Origin: Tropicimonas sp. IMCC6043
GTDB lineage: Bacteria; Pseudomonadota; Alphaproteobacteria; Rhodobacterales; Rhodobacteraceae
Reading direction: 5' to 3'
NCBI RefSeq assembly: GCF_004146235.1
Contig: NZ_SELO01000008.1
Span: 62,001 to 126,000, forward strand
Length of the DNA: 64,000 nucleotides
Shown here: piece by piece, positions 9,208-19,021 of the stretch
Position numbering within the stretch: the stretch's first letter is position 1
Layout of the letters: the number at the start of each line of letters is the position of its first letter
Made by a program: the position numbers and the translations under genes
The notes under the pieces: model-generated
What the model was told of the DNA's origin: nothing
Database searches by the model: none
What the model saw: the letters and a program-made list of their open reading frames with translations, nothing else

Positions 9208-9618
9208 ATGGACCGTCGCGCCTTTCTCGCCCTTTCCTGCGCCACCGCCCTCGCCCCGCTTTCGCTCAGCGCCGCTCCGCTTGACTATTCGCCCGGCCTC
9301 GTGACCAAGCACCTCGAGGCCGGCGACACCGTCTTTCTCGATTTCAAGGCAAGCTGGTGCACGACCTGCGCGGCGCAGGAGCGGGTGCTCAACGCGCTGA
9401 AGGCCGAAAACCCGGCCTATGAACAGGCGATCACCTTCATCAATGTCGACTGGGACAGCTACGGCAATTCCGAGCTCGCCAAGTCGTTGAATATCCCGCG
9501 CCGCTCCACACTCGTCGTGCTCAAGGGCAATGCCGAGCTCGGCCGGATCGTCGCGGACACCTCGAGGAGCTCAATCCAGGCGCTGATGGATACCGCGCTC
9601 GCGGCCGCGACCGCCTGA
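9208..9618 (+). CDS. Exported thioredoxin-fold protein
   Basis: A 136-residue protein with an N-terminal signal-like segment (MDRRAFLALSCATALAPLSL, Arg pair then hydrophobic core) and a thioredoxin fold whose active site is WCTTC, close to residue 50. The length and the DxxKASWCTTC context resemble the C-terminal thioredoxin domain of DsbD. It follows the CcdA-like gene by 17 bases with GAAGGGAG as ribosome binding site. The likely role is to take electrons from that protein and reduce periplasmic disulfides. The target is not visible. Confidence 0.88.
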   Translation: MDRRAFLALSCATALAPLSLSAAPLDYSPGLVTKHLEAGDTVFLDFKASWCTTCAAQERVLNALKAENPAYEQAITFINVDWDSYGNSELAKSLNIPRRSTLVVLKGNAELGRIVADTSRSSIQALMDTALAAATA

Positions 9619-9677
9619 AGCATTTCGACTCAGCATTCATCCGGGCACCGATGCTGCAACGACAGATCGGCGCGCAC

Positions 9678-10286
9678 TCACGCGCCCATGAGCCGTTGCT
9701 CACGTTCGAGATTACGCTTGACTGCAGGCCGGTCGGCGCATCTTTCGAGCCAGGCGTTGAAAGCGGCGTCCTCCGGGACGAAATCCGGGAACCAGAGGAA
9801 GGTCGAGGCGATCAGCAGGTCCGCGCCGGTATATCGATCGCCGACCAGGTAGGGCGCTTCGGCCAAGGCCGTGCAGAGCCGGTCCATGGCATCGTCATAA
9901 CTCCGGAAGGTGTTGGTCAGGCCGGGATTTTCGATCTCGAGGAACCGGAAATGGATCACCGGCTCCAGGACGTCGCCATACCAGGCAAGCCATGACAGGT
10001 AGCGCCCCCGGCCCTTCTCGCCCGGACGCCGCCCGAGCCCGGCCTCAGGGAAGAGATCGGTGAGGTAGAGGACGATGGCCGGGCTCTCCCAGATCATCTC
10101 GCCATCATGAACCAGCGTGGGAACCTTTCCCTCCGGGTGTGGATTGCGCGCGTCGCGACCGCCGGTGCCGTCGCGACGCGGGACTGTGACCGTTTCGACC
10201 GCGACGCTTTCGAGCGCCCCGAGTTCGTCCAGAAGCTGATAGATGCGCGTCGCCCGCGTTTGCGGCGCGTAGTAGAAGGTGAGCAT
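9678..10286 (-). CDS. Glutathione S-transferase family protein
   Basis: A 202-residue cytosolic GST. The N-terminal thioredoxin-like domain shows YYAPQTRATRIYQLL, then the cis-Pro segment GKVPTLVHDG and the glutathione-contacting WESPAIVLYL (Glu-Ser pair). The all-helical domain carries VGDRYTGADLLIAS, the usual N-capping box. The start has a strong GGAGGACA ribosome binding site. The substrate is unknown; it is one of three GSTs in the window. It ends 60 bases from the thioredoxin gene, convergently. Confidence 0.9.
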   Translation of the reverse strand: MLTFYYAPQTRATRIYQLLDELGALESVAVETVTVPRRDGTGGRDARNPHPEGKVPTLVHDGEMIWESPAIVLYLTDLFPEAGLGRRPGEKGRGRYLSWLAWYGDVLEPVIHFRFLEIENPGLTNTFRSYDDAMDRLCTALAEAPYLVGDRYTGADLLIASTFLWFPDFVPEDAAFNAWLERCADRPAVKRNLEREQRLMGA

Positions 10287-10415
10287 GGATTGTCCTCCGG
10301 CTGACTGCGCCCACGCTAGCCGATTCCCGCTCGGCGTCGAAAGAGCGATATCTCCGCCCGGCGTGACTGCGAATTGCCGGCAGTGGCGTTGAAGGAGTCG
10401 GGAATCTCCGGCCGC

Positions 10416-11360
10416 CTAGCGGAGCAACAGCAACAGTGCGGAGAGCGTGAAGAGAGATGCCACGGTGGCGCCGAACTGCGCCGCAGAGGCGAACCCGGCA
10501 CGGCCGTGGGCATGGGCGAGAACCGGAAAGATGCCCATTGTCGGAACCGCCGCGGTAACGATCAGGGCCGTGCGCATATCCGGCGGCAGATCGGAGAGGC
10601 CGGCGAGCGCGAAGAGCGCGATTCCGGCGAGCATCACCAGGGGATGGAGCACCAGCTTGGCAAGCACGATGTAGCCCGCGAGCGCCCGCACGCCGCGCGG
10701 CCGGGTCTGCGCCAGCATGCCACCAATCACCACCAGCGAAATCGCGCCGCTTGCGGCCGCCAGCATGTCGATCGGGCGTTCGAGGACCGAAGGCAAGCGC
10801 AGCCCCAATCCCGACACGGTGAGACCTGCGAGGATCGCCAGGACCAGCGGATTGGTCACCACCCGCCGTCCGATCCGCCGCGCTGCCCGCCAGGGCGAAG
10901 CGGAATCGCCCTCGCCGACCTCCAGCATGGCAAGCAAGAGCGGGATGATCAGCAGAAGTTCCACAAGGACGTTCTGGGCCAGCGCCCGACCGGCGACTTC
11001 GGGCATCGCCAGAAGCAGGATCGGGTAGCCGACATAGCCGCTGTTGGGGCAGACCGACCCCATCAGCGCCAGCGTCGTGGTTACGTGGTCGTAGCCGCCG
11101 ACGCGGCGGAAGACGGGGTAGAGCCCGGCGATCATCGCCAGCCCGCCGATGCCATAGATCGCGATATAGGGAAGCTTCACCGTCTCGGACAGCGACTGCG
11201 CCGTGACCGCGGAGAACATCAGTGCCGGCAGCGAGAGGGACAGGATGAAGCGGCTGAGCGCGCGTATCTCGGCCTCGGAGAACACGCCCCGGCGCGTCAG
11301 CACGAAACCGATACCGATCAGCAGGTAGATCGGCAGGGTGATCTCGAGGACGGCGAGCAC
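10416..11360 (-). CDS. AEC (auxin efflux carrier)-family transporter
   Basis: A 314-residue inner-membrane protein with about ten hydrophobic segments in the five-plus-five layout of the AEC/bile-acid transporter superfamily. The GSVCPNSGYVGYPILLL segment contains the family Asn/Gly/Pro motif in the first half. The start is a GTG four bases after the aroC stop, so it is probably co-transcribed with aroC. Substrates in this family include dicarboxylates and other organic acids; none can be inferred here. Confidence 0.9.
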   Translation of the reverse strand: MLAVLEITLPIYLLIGIGFVLTRRGVFSEAEIRALSRFILSLSLPALMFSAVTAQSLSETVKLPYIAIYGIGGLAMIAGLYPVFRRVGGYDHVTTTLALMGSVCPNSGYVGYPILLLAMPEVAGRALAQNVLVELLLIIPLLLAMLEVGEGDSASPWRAARRIGRRVVTNPLVLAILAGLTVSGLGLRLPSVLERPIDMLAAASGAISLVVIGGMLAQTRPRGVRALAGYIVLAKLVLHPLVMLAGIALFALAGLSDLPPDMRTALIVTAAVPTMGIFPVLAHAHGRAGFASAAQFGATVASLFTLSALLLLLR

Positions 11361-11364
11361 CGCC

Positions 11365-12468
11365 TCAGCCGATCTTTCCCGGCAGACCCGTGCCGACCTG
11401 CCCGCGATGCAGCAGCAGGTGATCGAGCAGGACGCAGGCCATCATGGCCTCGCCCACCGGCACCGCGCGGATGCCAACGCAGGGATCGTGCCGGCCCTTG
11501 GTGATGATCTTGGTCTCCTCGCCGGACCGGGTGATCGTCCGCCGCGGCGTGAGGATCGAGGAGGTCGGCTTGACGGCAAATCGTACGACCACGTCCTGCC
11601 CCGTCGAAATACCGCCGAGAATGCCGCCGGCGTGGTTTGAGCTAAAGCGCGGCCCGTCGTTGCCCATGAAAATCTCGTCGGCATTGGCTTCGCCCGTCAG
11701 CGTCGCCGCGCCCATGCCCTCGCCGATCTCGACACCCTTGACCGCGTTGATGCTCATCATCGCGGCGGCCAGATCGGTGTCGAGCTTGCCATAGATCGGC
11801 GCGCCGAGTCCTGCCGGAACGCCGGAGGCGGTCAGCTCCACCATCGCGCCGACCGAAGAGCCGGACTTGCGCAGCCCGTCGAGATAGGCCGACCATTCCT
11901 CGACCACGCCGGCATCGGGCACCCAGAAGGGATTGGTCTCGACCGACGCGAGGTCGAACCGCGCGCGGTCGATATGCTTCTCGCCCATTTGCACCATGTA
12001 GCCGGTGATCTTCAGAGTCGGCGCCAGCGCTGCCAGCGCCGCCCGCGCGACGCCGCCCGCGGCCACCCGTGCTGCCGTCTCGCGCGCCGAGGAACGCCCG
12101 CCGCCGCGATAATCGCGGACGCCGTATTTCTGCCAGTAGGTGATGTCGGCGTGGCCGGGGCGGAACTTCTCGGCAATGTCGCCGTAATCCTTCGAGCGCT
12201 GGTCGGTGTTGCGGATCATCAGCTGGATCGGGGTGCCGGTGGACCGGCCTTCGAAGACGCCCGAGAGGATCTCAACCGCATCCGCCTCTCGGCGCTGCGT
12301 GGTGAACCGGTTCTGGCCCGGCTTGCGCCGGTCGAGCCAGTGCTGCAGCGCCTCGGCCTCGATCGCGACCCCCGGCGGGCAGCCATCGATCGTCGCTCCG
12401 AGCGCGGGGCCGTGGCTCTCGCCCCAGGTGGTGACGCGGAACAGGTGGCCGAATGTGTTGAGGCTCAT
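11365..12468 (-). CDS. aroC: Chorismate synthase
   Basis: Final shikimate-pathway enzyme, converting EPSP to chorismate with reduced FMN. The 367-residue protein shows the three family signatures: [18 protein letters not shown] near residues 17-34, then the [18 protein letters not shown] block near 120-140, and [15 protein letters not shown] with [15 protein letters not shown] near 300. The ATG start is clear. It leads a two-gene unit with the AEC transporter. Confidence 0.97.
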   Translation of the reverse strand: MSLNTFGHLFRVTTWGESHGPALGATIDGCPPGVAIEAEALQHWLDRRKPGQNRFTTQRREADAVEILSGVFEGRSTGTPIQLMIRNTDQRSKDYGDIAEKFRPGHADITYWQKYGVRDYRGGGRSSARETAARVAAGGVARAALAALAPTLKITGYMVQMGEKHIDRARFDLASVETNPFWVPDAGVVEEWSAYLDGLRKSGSSVGAMVELTASGVPAGLGAPIYGKLDTDLAAAMMSINAVKGVEIGEGMGAATLTGEANADEIFMGNDGPRFSSNHAGGILGGISTGQDVVVRFAVKPTSSILTPRRTITRSGEETKIITKGRHDPCVGIRAVPVGEAMMACVLLDHLLLHRGQVGTGLPGKIG

Positions 12469-12536
12469 GCGCGGGCTCCTTTGCGACCCGTTTACGGGGC
12501 GTCGCGGAGAGGCTCAAGAGCCCCGACGCCCGGAGT

Positions 12537-13463
12537 TTATTGCCCGCCCGGAGTCAACGCGCGGCGCTGGCGTGCACGCTTGAGGCCGAGATGGCGCTCG
12601 CGCAGGATAATGGCAATGCCGGCGGCCACCACGATAGCCCCACCGGCAAGCGTCGAGCGCGCGGGAACCTCGCCGAAGATCGTGTAGCCGATCACCACGG
12701 CAAAGAGCATCGAGGCATAGTCGAAGGGCGCAACGAGCGAAGCGTCGCCGTCGCGATAGGCCATGGTCAGGAGGCCCTGCCCGGCGCCGCCCAAAAGCCC
12801 CGCAATCACGAGGAGCATCGCATCGCGTGGCGTCGGAACGACCCAGCCAAAGGCGATCGTCAGGAACGACAGCAGCGTTGCGGTGAGGCTGAAATAGAGC
12901 ACGATCGTGCCCGGCCGCTCGGTTGCCACCATCTTGCGAATGAAGATCTGCGCCAACGCCGCGAAGACCGCCGCCGTCAGCATGAGCATCGCGCCCAAAG
13001 CCTCGGCGTGCTGCATTCCGGTACCGGAGCCGATGGAAAGGCGTGGTGACAGAACGATCAGCACCCCCACCATGCCGGCCGCCACAGCCGAGAGCCGGAA
13101 GATCCCGACCCGCTCGTTGAGAAACATTGCCGCGAAGATCACGACGAGGATCGGCGCGGCGTAGAAGATTGCGGTCACTTCCGGCAACGGCAGCAGCACC
13201 AGGCCGGCAAAGGAGAGGCCCATCGCCGAGGTGCCGAGGAAGCCGCGCCAGACATGGCCCATCGGATTGGCAGTGCGAAACCCTGTCGCCAACCCACCGT
13301 CGAGATGCAGCCAGAACAGGATCACCGGCAGGGCAAAGGCGGAACGGAAGAATACCACCTCGCCGGCCGGCACGCGGCCCCCGGTCGCCTTGATGAGGCT
13401 CTGCATGACGACGAAGAAGGCAACGGAGCCGAGCTTCATCAGGATGGCGCGAGTGGGATTCAT
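12537..13463 (-). CDS. EamA-family (DMT) transporter
   Basis: A 308-residue membrane protein with the duplicated EamA domain (about ten helices). The first repeat starts MNPTRAILMKLGSVAFF; the second covers about residues 160-290 and ends in an Arg-rich tail. The ATG at 13463 is preferred to the longer frame, whose extra residues are an Arg-rich run with no membrane character. It is like the Rhodobacterales exporters annotated RhaT/RarD-like; the substrate is unknown. Confidence 0.9.
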   Translation of the reverse strand: MNPTRAILMKLGSVAFFVVMQSLIKATGGRVPAGEVVFFRSAFALPVILFWLHLDGGLATGFRTANPMGHVWRGFLGTSAMGLSFAGLVLLPLPEVTAIFYAAPILVVIFAAMFLNERVGIFRLSAVAAGMVGVLIVLSPRLSIGSGTGMQHAEALGAMLMLTAAVFAALAQIFIRKMVATERPGTIVLYFSLTATLLSFLTIAFGWVVPTPRDAMLLVIAGLLGGAGQGLLTMAYRDGDASLVAPFDYASMLFAVVIGYTIFGEVPARSTLAGGAIVVAAGIAIILRERHLGLKRARQRRALTPGGQ

Positions 13464-13544
13464 GGCGCCAGATGTGCAGGTTTTATCGGAAATGTCACGC
13501 CTGCGGCGGCGCATCGGCCCGAACAGCCTGTCGCCGAAGCGGTG

Positions 13545-14294
13545 TCAGAAGCCGACGAGGCCAGTCAGCACCGAACGCTGCCAGGTGAAGGTCGGGCGCT
13601 GCTGGCTGCCGCCAAATTGCCGAGTGAGGCCGAGCGCGAGCTTGGCCTCCGGCCCGCCTTCGGCATCGAAACGGATATGGCCGAAACCGGCCGTGAGGTG
13701 AGTGCGTCCCGCTGCGTCGACCGGCAGGTCAAGGCCGACGCCGTAATCGTAGTAGTCCCGGTCGGTCCGGCCGGATTCGCTTGTGGTGTCCTTGTTGAAG
13801 AACAGTGTCGCGTAGAGGTCATGGCTGAACGTATAGCCGATCGTCGCGCCCTTGGAGGTGGCGTAGCCGTCCTCCGCCAGTTCATCGCCCCAGGCCTCGC
13901 CGAAATAGGCTTCGGCGGTAAAACCGTTGCGGGCCATCCAGGCGATCTCGACGCCGGCCGCCGTCGCCGGGTCTTCTGCTGCACGGCCCAGGAAATATCC
14001 GCCGAAGGAGAGCCCGTGCCCGAGGCGGAGGAACGGGTGCAGCGCGAACAGCGCGGCGGGCTGGTCGTCTCCGTCGGTCGTCAGATACTCGCCCCCGAGA
14101 TTGCCTTGCAGGCCGAACCGGCGGCCAAAGTGCATCTCCACCGAACCCAGGGCGCCTAGGCCGATCTGCGCGGGATCGTTGGCGACATGTGAAAGCTCGA
14201 GACCGAGGCCGCGATAGGCAAGCTCCTGACCGGAGGCGATTGCGGGAAACGACACGAGAAAGGCAGCAAGAAGAACGCGGGTTCGTGGGGACAT
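13545..14294 (-). CDS. Exported outer-membrane beta-barrel protein
   Basis: A 249-residue protein with a signal peptide (first ~22 residues, cleavage after AIASG) and alternating hydrophobic/polar strands separated by Asp/Gly turns, ending in Phe as outer-membrane barrels do. Repeated strand-turn units such as LGGEYLTTDGDDQP are visible. It may be related to small barrels like PagL/acyloxyacyl hydrolase, but no catalytic His/Ser motif is recognised, so no enzyme name is given. Function unknown. Confidence 0.7.
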   Translation of the reverse strand: MSPRTRVLLAAFLVSFPAIASGQELAYRGLGLELSHVANDPAQIGLGALGSVEMHFGRRFGLQGNLGGEYLTTDGDDQPAALFALHPFLRLGHGLSFGGYFLGRAAEDPATAAGVEIAWMARNGFTAEAYFGEAWGDELAEDGYATSKGATIGYTFSHDLYATLFFNKDTTSESGRTDRDYYDYGVGLDLPVDAAGRTHLTAGFGHIRFDAEGGPEAKLALGLTRQFGGSQQRPTFTWQRSVLTGLVGF

Positions 14295-14426
14295 TTGGCA
14301 AGGCGATTCCGGAAAACAGGGGATGCGGCGTATCTTTCGGACTTTCCCTGAAGATGGAAGGGCACAGACCTCGCCCGTGCGGCGGTGTTTCCGGAAAGAC
14401 TCGGCGGTCCGCTGCGTCCGAAAGTG

Positions 14427-14457
14427 AAAAAGGGCGCCCGGATGAGGCGCCCTTTCA
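14427..14457. terminator. Bidirectional intrinsic terminator between barrel gene and petC
   Basis: A ten-base-pair stem, AAAGGGCGCC/GGCGCCCTTT, with a seven-base loop and flanking A/T runs. It begins 29 bases past the petC stop (minus strand), so it should end the petABC transcript. Confidence 0.85.
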
Positions 14458-14485
14458 AAGAAATTTCAGTCCGCGAAGCGCCGGA

Positions 14486-15325
14486 TCAGGCTTCCTTGGC
14501 GGCCTTCTTGACCGGTTTCCAGAGCCGCTTGTTGGTGGCGTAGAGCAGGACGGTCAGGACCGTCAGGAAGATGACCGCGATAAAGCCGGTCTTCTTGCGT
14601 GCCATCATCTGCGGTTCCGCGGCCCACATCAGGAAGGCAGCGACGTCCACCGCCTCGTGATGCAGCGAATTTGGATGGCCATCGGCAAATTCCACATCCT
14701 CGCCGTAGAGCGGCGGCGCCATCGAGATCCAGCCGCCCGGGAAGGCGGTGTTCTCGTAGAAGATCGTCCCCGCCTCTTCCTTCTCCTCGCCGGTATAGCC
14801 GGTGAGGAGCGAAACGATGTATTCTGGGCCACCGATGCCGTTGAAGAACTGGCTGATGCCGGTGCCGTAGGGCCCGTGGAAGCCGGCGCGCGCCTTGGCC
14901 ATCAGGCTGAGATCAGGTGCGCCCTGGCTGTGGTTGGCCGGGAAATGGTCATTCGGAGTGAGTGCCCGGTATTCTTCGCTCTCGCGATCGAAGAGTTGCG
15001 GGTTCGACAGCTCGTCGGTGACCAGGAACTGTTCCGCATAGGCGCGAACCTGATCCTCCGGCAGGCCGGGGCCGCTCTCGGAACTCAGGGTGCGGATCGG
15101 AACATACTGCATGCCGTGGCAAGACGAACAGACTTCGGTATAGACCTGTAGCCCTCGCTGGAGCTGCATCTGGTCATAGGTGCCGAACGGTCCCTCGAAG
15201 GAGAACGCCACGTCGTGGGTGCCGTGGGACTCGGCCGGCCGGAGCTCGGTGTCGCCGGCGGCGCTGGCCACGCCGCCCGAGAGGACGAGAGCTGCGGCCG
15301 CGGTGAGTGCGAATTGCTTGATCAT
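14486..15325 (-). CDS. petC: Cytochrome c1 of the bc1 complex
   Basis: Haem-c subunit of ubiquinol-cytochrome c reductase, carrying electrons from the Rieske protein to cytochrome c. The 279-residue protein has a signal peptide (about residues 1-22), the haem-binding CSSCH at residues 66-70 and a C-terminal membrane anchor ([17 protein letters not shown]) followed by a basic tail. A Met in the C-terminal half ([13 protein letters not shown] region) is a plausible axial ligand. It is the last gene of petABC, 19 bases after petB, and precedes a strong terminator. Confidence 0.97.
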   Translation of the reverse strand: MIKQFALTAAAALVLSGGVASAAGDTELRPAESHGTHDVAFSFEGPFGTYDQMQLQRGLQVYTEVCSSCHGMQYVPIRTLSSESGPGLPEDQVRAYAEQFLVTDELSNPQLFDRESEEYRALTPNDHFPANHSQGAPDLSLMAKARAGFHGPYGTGISQFFNGIGGPEYIVSLLTGYTGEEKEEAGTIFYENTAFPGGWISMAPPLYGEDVEFADGHPNSLHHEAVDVAAFLMWAAEPQMMARKKTGFIAVIFLTVLTVLLYATNKRLWKPVKKAAKEA

Positions 15326-15344
15326 GTCAGAACGATCCTTCCTG

Positions 15345-16682
15345 TCACTCGGCCGGGGTGGCCGCGGCGGAGCCTTCGGGCGTGCCGTAATGGGCGTCGA
15401 AATCCGCCTCGATGGTCTCGGGGGCCTCTTCCGGTTTCTCGATCACGCCGAGCAGCGGCAGGATCACAAGGAAGAAGGCGAACCAGTAGGCGGAGCCGGC
15501 GAGCGAGATGTAGGGATAGATCCCCTCAGCCGGCATGGCGCCGACCCACATCAGAACGACGAAGTCCACGCAATAGATCGCAAACCACCACTTGAACATC
15601 GGACGGTAGCGGCCGGAGCGGACCCGCGAGGTGTCAAGCCAGGGCACCAGCGCCCAGACGATGATCGCCCCGAACATCGCGATGACGCCGAAGAACTTCG
15701 CGTCGACGAGCCCGAAGGTGATCCAGTTGGTGAACATCACCACCCAGACGTCGCTCGTGAAGGCCCGGAGGATCGCGTAGAACGGCAGGAAATACCATTC
15801 GGGCACGATATGCGCCGGCGTCACCAGCGGGTTCGCCTCGATGTAGTTGTCCGGGTGGCCGAGATAGTTCGGCATCCAGCCAACGATGGCAAAGAAGAAG
15901 ATCAGGATCAGCGCCAGTGCGTAGAAATCCTTGATCACGAAATAGGGCCAGAAGGGCAGGGTGTCCTTCTTCGCCTCTTCCTTCGACCCGCGGCGCACTT
16001 CGACCCCGGTCGGGTTGTTGTTGCCGGTCGTGTGGAAGGCCCAGATATGCACGATCGTCAGGCCGGCGATCACGAAAGGCAGGAGGTAGTGCAGCGAGAA
16101 GAAGCGGTTGAGCGTGGCGTTTTCCACCGCCGGACCGCCGAGCAGCCAGGTTTGAATCGGCTCACCAATGAAGGGGATGGCACCGAACAGGCCGGTGATG
16201 ACCGTCGCGCCCCAGAAGGACATCTGGCCCCAGGGCAGCACGTAGCCCATGAAGGCCGTGCCCATCATGCAAAGATAGATCAGGATGCCGATGATCCAGG
16301 TGATCTCGCGCGGCTCCTTGTAGGATCCGTAATAGAGGCCCCGGAAAATGTGCAGGTAGACGGCGAAGAAGAACAGCGAGGCGCCGTTCATGTGCAGGTA
16401 GCGCAGGAAATGCCCGCCATTCACGTTGCGCATGATGTGTTCGATCGAGGCGAAGGCCATGTCGACCTGCGGCGTGTAGTGCATCGCCAGGATGACGCCG
16501 GTGACGATCTGGAGCCCGAGGCAGAACGCCAGGACGATACCCCAGATCCACATCCAGTTAAGGTTCTTGGGCGTCGGGATGACCATCGTGTCATAGAGGA
16601 GACCGATGATCCCGAGGCGCCGGGTGACCCATTTCTCGGCGCCGGTCTTCGGCTCGTAAGGGTCGTGGGGAATGCCAGCCAT
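15345..16682 (-). CDS. petB: Cytochrome b of the bc1 complex
   Basis: Integral membrane subunit holding both b haems and the Qo/Qi quinone sites. The 445-residue sequence has the four haem-ligand histidines at positions 97, 111, 198 and 212, matching R. capsulatus numbering, and the Qo-site PEWY motif. Eight transmembrane helices can be drawn. The C-terminal tail is hydrophilic and acidic, as in other Rhodobacterales. It lies between petA and petC in one minus-strand operon. Confidence 0.98.
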   Translation of the reverse strand: MAGIPHDPYEPKTGAEKWVTRRLGIIGLLYDTMVIPTPKNLNWMWIWGIVLAFCLGLQIVTGVILAMHYTPQVDMAFASIEHIMRNVNGGHFLRYLHMNGASLFFFAVYLHIFRGLYYGSYKEPREITWIIGILIYLCMMGTAFMGYVLPWGQMSFWGATVITGLFGAIPFIGEPIQTWLLGGPAVENATLNRFFSLHYLLPFVIAGLTIVHIWAFHTTGNNNPTGVEVRRGSKEEAKKDTLPFWPYFVIKDFYALALILIFFFAIVGWMPNYLGHPDNYIEANPLVTPAHIVPEWYFLPFYAILRAFTSDVWVVMFTNWITFGLVDAKFFGVIAMFGAIIVWALVPWLDTSRVRSGRYRPMFKWWFAIYCVDFVVLMWVGAMPAEGIYPYISLAGSAYWFAFFLVILPLLGVIEKPEEAPETIEADFDAHYGTPEGSAAATPAE

Positions 16683-16694
16683 AATGTTCCTCCC

Positions 16695-17273
16695 TCAGCC
16701 GAGCTGAATCGTGGATTCGTCGAAGAAACCGGCGACGGGAACCGGCAGGTTCTCCGGCGCGGGACCCTTCCGGATCCGCCCGGACGTGTCGTAATGCGAG
16801 CCGTGGCAGGGGCAGAACCAGCCACCGATGCCGTCCGGGCCGACGTAGTCGCCCGCATCGGCGAGCGGCACGCAGCCCAGGTGGGTGCACACCCCCATCA
16901 TCACCAGCCATTCCCCGGCCTCGTCGATCGTGCGGTTCTGGTCCGCGCCATCGGCGGCAGTGTCGATATTCGCGTTGCGGGCGCGGTTGTCAACGAGCGC
17001 GCTGAGATCCACCGCGCGGGCGTTCTCGATCTCGCTTTCCGCGCGGCGGCGGATGAACACCGGCTTGCCGAGCCATTTCACGGTCAGTTGCGAACCGGTT
17101 TCCAGCGAGCTGACGTCGACGAGGATCGAACTGAGCGCCTGAACATCGGCGGAGGGGTTCATCTGGTTGATAAGCGGCCAGACCGCGGCGCCGGTAGCGA
17201 CCACTCCGGCGCCTGCCGTGGCGTAGTAGAGGAAGTCGCGACGGCTGCCGTCGTGGTCTTCTGCATGGGACAC
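16695..17273 (-). CDS. petA: Rieske iron-sulfur subunit of the bc1 complex
   Basis: A 192-residue protein with a twin-arginine-type N-terminus ([14 protein letters not shown]), a single membrane helix and a periplasmic Rieske domain. The 2Fe-2S ligands sit in CTHLGC (Cys129, His131, disulfide Cys134) and CPCHGSH (Cys154, His157, disulfide Cys156). The GTG at 17273 is chosen because GGAAAGGGAGAG precedes it and the N-terminus then matches known PetA proteins. First gene of petABC; the upstream intergenic region is shared with a divergent barrel gene. Confidence 0.96.
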   Translation of the reverse strand: MSHAEDHDGSRRDFLYYATAGAGVVATGAAVWPLINQMNPSADVQALSSILVDVSSLETGSQLTVKWLGKPVFIRRRAESEIENARAVDLSALVDNRARNANIDTAADGADQNRTIDEAGEWLVMMGVCTHLGCVPLADAGDYVGPDGIGGWFCPCHGSHYDTSGRIRKGPAPENLPVPVAGFFDESTIQLG

Positions 17274-17438
17274 GGGGGCTCTCCCTTTCCTGGCTATACT
17301 CATACATTGCGGTGCCGGCGGCACAGCAAGTCTGCATTGCTAATTAGAGGCAGCGTATTTGGCCGTCCACCCGTGAATGTGTTGACTCTGCGGCGGGTTG
17401 TCGCAATTGCCCCAAAATATGCACCTGCCTGCATGTGT

Positions 17439-17453
17439 CGCTGCGTCGCAGCG
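17439..17453. promoter_or_regulatory. 15-base palindrome upstream of petA and the divergent barrel gene
   Basis: CGCTGCG-T-CGCAGCG is a perfect palindrome in the 288-base divergent region. Symmetry suggests a dimeric regulator site or a cruciform, but no known consensus was recognised. Confidence 0.35.
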
Positions 17454-17561
17454 GCGGACTCTCGGCAAGAGTTCACCGCTAACATAGCTTTCGGCGGAAT
17501 CGGCTGGAATCGCGCCACTCCTGTGATATCAGCACGCCATCCCCCCAGAGGAGTTCGAGAC

Positions 17562-18221
17562 ATGCAGCGACTTCTGATCGCCCTGACCGCAACCGCAGCA
17601 ATGGCGCTCCCGGCCGCCGCCGAGGTCGAGTTGAGTTTCTACACCGGCGTTCAGGAGGTCTTCTCGAGCCATGTGCGCGGCGAGGACTCCAATGGCGATG
17701 ATTTCGACTTCCTCGCGGACTGGGAAGGCAAGAGCTTCGAGATGCCGCCGCACTGGGGCGTCCGTGCAACCTGGTGGCGCAGCGAGCGACTGGGCTTCGG
17801 TGTCGAGTTCGAGCACACCAAGGCCTATGCTTCCGACGCGACGCGGGAAGAGTTCGGTTTCGACACGCTGGAATTCACTGACGGCCTGAACAGCCTGACG
17901 GCGAATGTCTTCTATCGCTGGCCGGGGATCTGGGCCGAGGGCAAGATCACGCCCTATGTCGGCGCTGGCGTGGGCCTCGCGATACCGCATGTCGAGGTGA
18001 CGCGCACGGGCAGCGACGACGAGACCTTCGAGTATCAGCTTGCCGGTCCCTCGGCGATGATCGCGGCCGGCGTTTCCTACGCGCTGAACGAGAAATGGGC
18101 GCTGTTCGGCGAATACAAGTCGACCTTCTCGATGGTCTCGACCGATCTCGATGGCGGCGGAAACCTCGATTCGAACATGTCCACCTGGGGTATCAACCTG
18201 GGCGTGAGCTACAGCTTCTGA
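17562..18221 (+). CDS. Outer-membrane beta-barrel protein
   Basis: A 219-residue protein with a clear signal peptide (MQRLLIALTATAAMALPAAA) and alternating strand pattern ending GVSYSF, the aromatic-terminal signature of outer-membrane barrels. Motifs such as PYVGAGVGLAIPHVEV and the closing strand resemble the OmpW/OmpA-barrel class (eight-stranded barrels), but no specific function can be read. GAGGAG lies ten bases before the ATG. It is divergent from petA and runs directly into the convergent GST gene. Confidence 0.85.
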   Translation: MQRLLIALTATAAMALPAAAEVELSFYTGVQEVFSSHVRGEDSNGDDFDFLADWEGKSFEMPPHWGVRATWWRSERLGFGVEFEHTKAYASDATREEFGFDTLEFTDGLNSLTANVFYRWPGIWAEGKITPYVGAGVGLAIPHVEVTRTGSDDETFEYQLAGPSAMIAAGVSYALNEKWALFGEYKSTFSMVSTDLDGGGNLDSNMSTWGINLGVSYSF

Positions 18222-18824
18222 TCATTCCGGCCGCGTGGCCTGCATCGACGCGCGGGAGGCGAAGTCCGATTCCCAACTCGCGAGCGCCTCGCGGCCGGCG
18301 CGCCAGTCGCGGTCGCCGTGCCGGAAGTCGATGTAGCCCAGGGCGCAGCCCGTCGCGATCTGGCCCATATCAAGCGGCCCGGCAAGGTGGCTCATCCAGC
18401 GATCCCCGAGTGCGTCGAGCGCGCGGGAGATCTTGGTCCATTGGCTCTCGACCCAGAAATCATAGACCATGTCCTCCGGCCGGCAGCGCGATTCGTAGAC
18501 CATGAGAACCGCGGCCTCCATGATCCCGTCCGCCAGCGCCTCGAGCGTGAGCACCTCCCAGAGACGCTTTTCGGGATAGAGCCCACCCCCGGCGCGGGCG
18601 TCGAGGTAGCGGCAGATGACGCGGCTGTCGAAGAGCGCCGGCCCGTCGTCGCGCACCAGCGTCGGGATCCGGCCGAGCGGGTTCTGCGACACCGGCATCC
18701 GCGATGAATCCGTCGGGCTGCCGGTCGCGGAGACCAGTTGCACCGCATCGACCTGCCCCGTCTCGTGCAGAGTGACCATGACCTTGCGGGTGAAGGGCGA
18801 AGCGGGGGCGTGATAAAGCTGCAT
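18222..18824 (-). CDS. Glutathione S-transferase family protein
   Basis: A 200-residue GST: MQLYHAPASPFTRKVMVTL is the N-terminal thioredoxin-like start with a Ser-Pro-Phe motif, followed by GRIPTLVRDDG (cis-Pro) and LFDSRVICRYL (Asp-Ser glutathione contact). The C-terminal helical domain includes WLMSHLAG-like and IATGCALGYIDFR segments. The ATG is at 18824; longer in-frame upstream sequence lacks GST features. Its stop abuts the barrel gene stop with no gap. The substrate is unknown. Confidence 0.9.
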   Translation of the reverse strand: MQLYHAPASPFTRKVMVTLHETGQVDAVQLVSATGSPTDSSRMPVSQNPLGRIPTLVRDDGPALFDSRVICRYLDARAGGGLYPEKRLWEVLTLEALADGIMEAAVLMVYESRCRPEDMVYDFWVESQWTKISRALDALGDRWMSHLAGPLDMGQIATGCALGYIDFRHGDRDWRAGREALASWESDFASRASMQATRPE

Positions 18825-19021
18825 GGGAGTCTCCGGTTGCTGTCGGCAAGAGGCTACAGCAACCGGCAGCGGTGGGAAATCGGCAGGTCCGTCGCGAGGG
18901 ACGGGGGCCTCATGCGTGATTTCACCGCGTTGCTTCGGCGTCAGTGTGCATCGCTCCGGTAGCGATCCGCGAAGCGGCCCGCCCGAAAGGCGGACCCATG
19001 AGGTTATGGTGACCTGAGGGA

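Noticed and set aside
15180-18221. A very long plus-strand open frame (over 1000 codons)
   Set aside because: Its first part is antisense to petC, petB and petA, which have complete catalytic motifs. Only the 3' end from 17562 is a real gene (the barrel protein).
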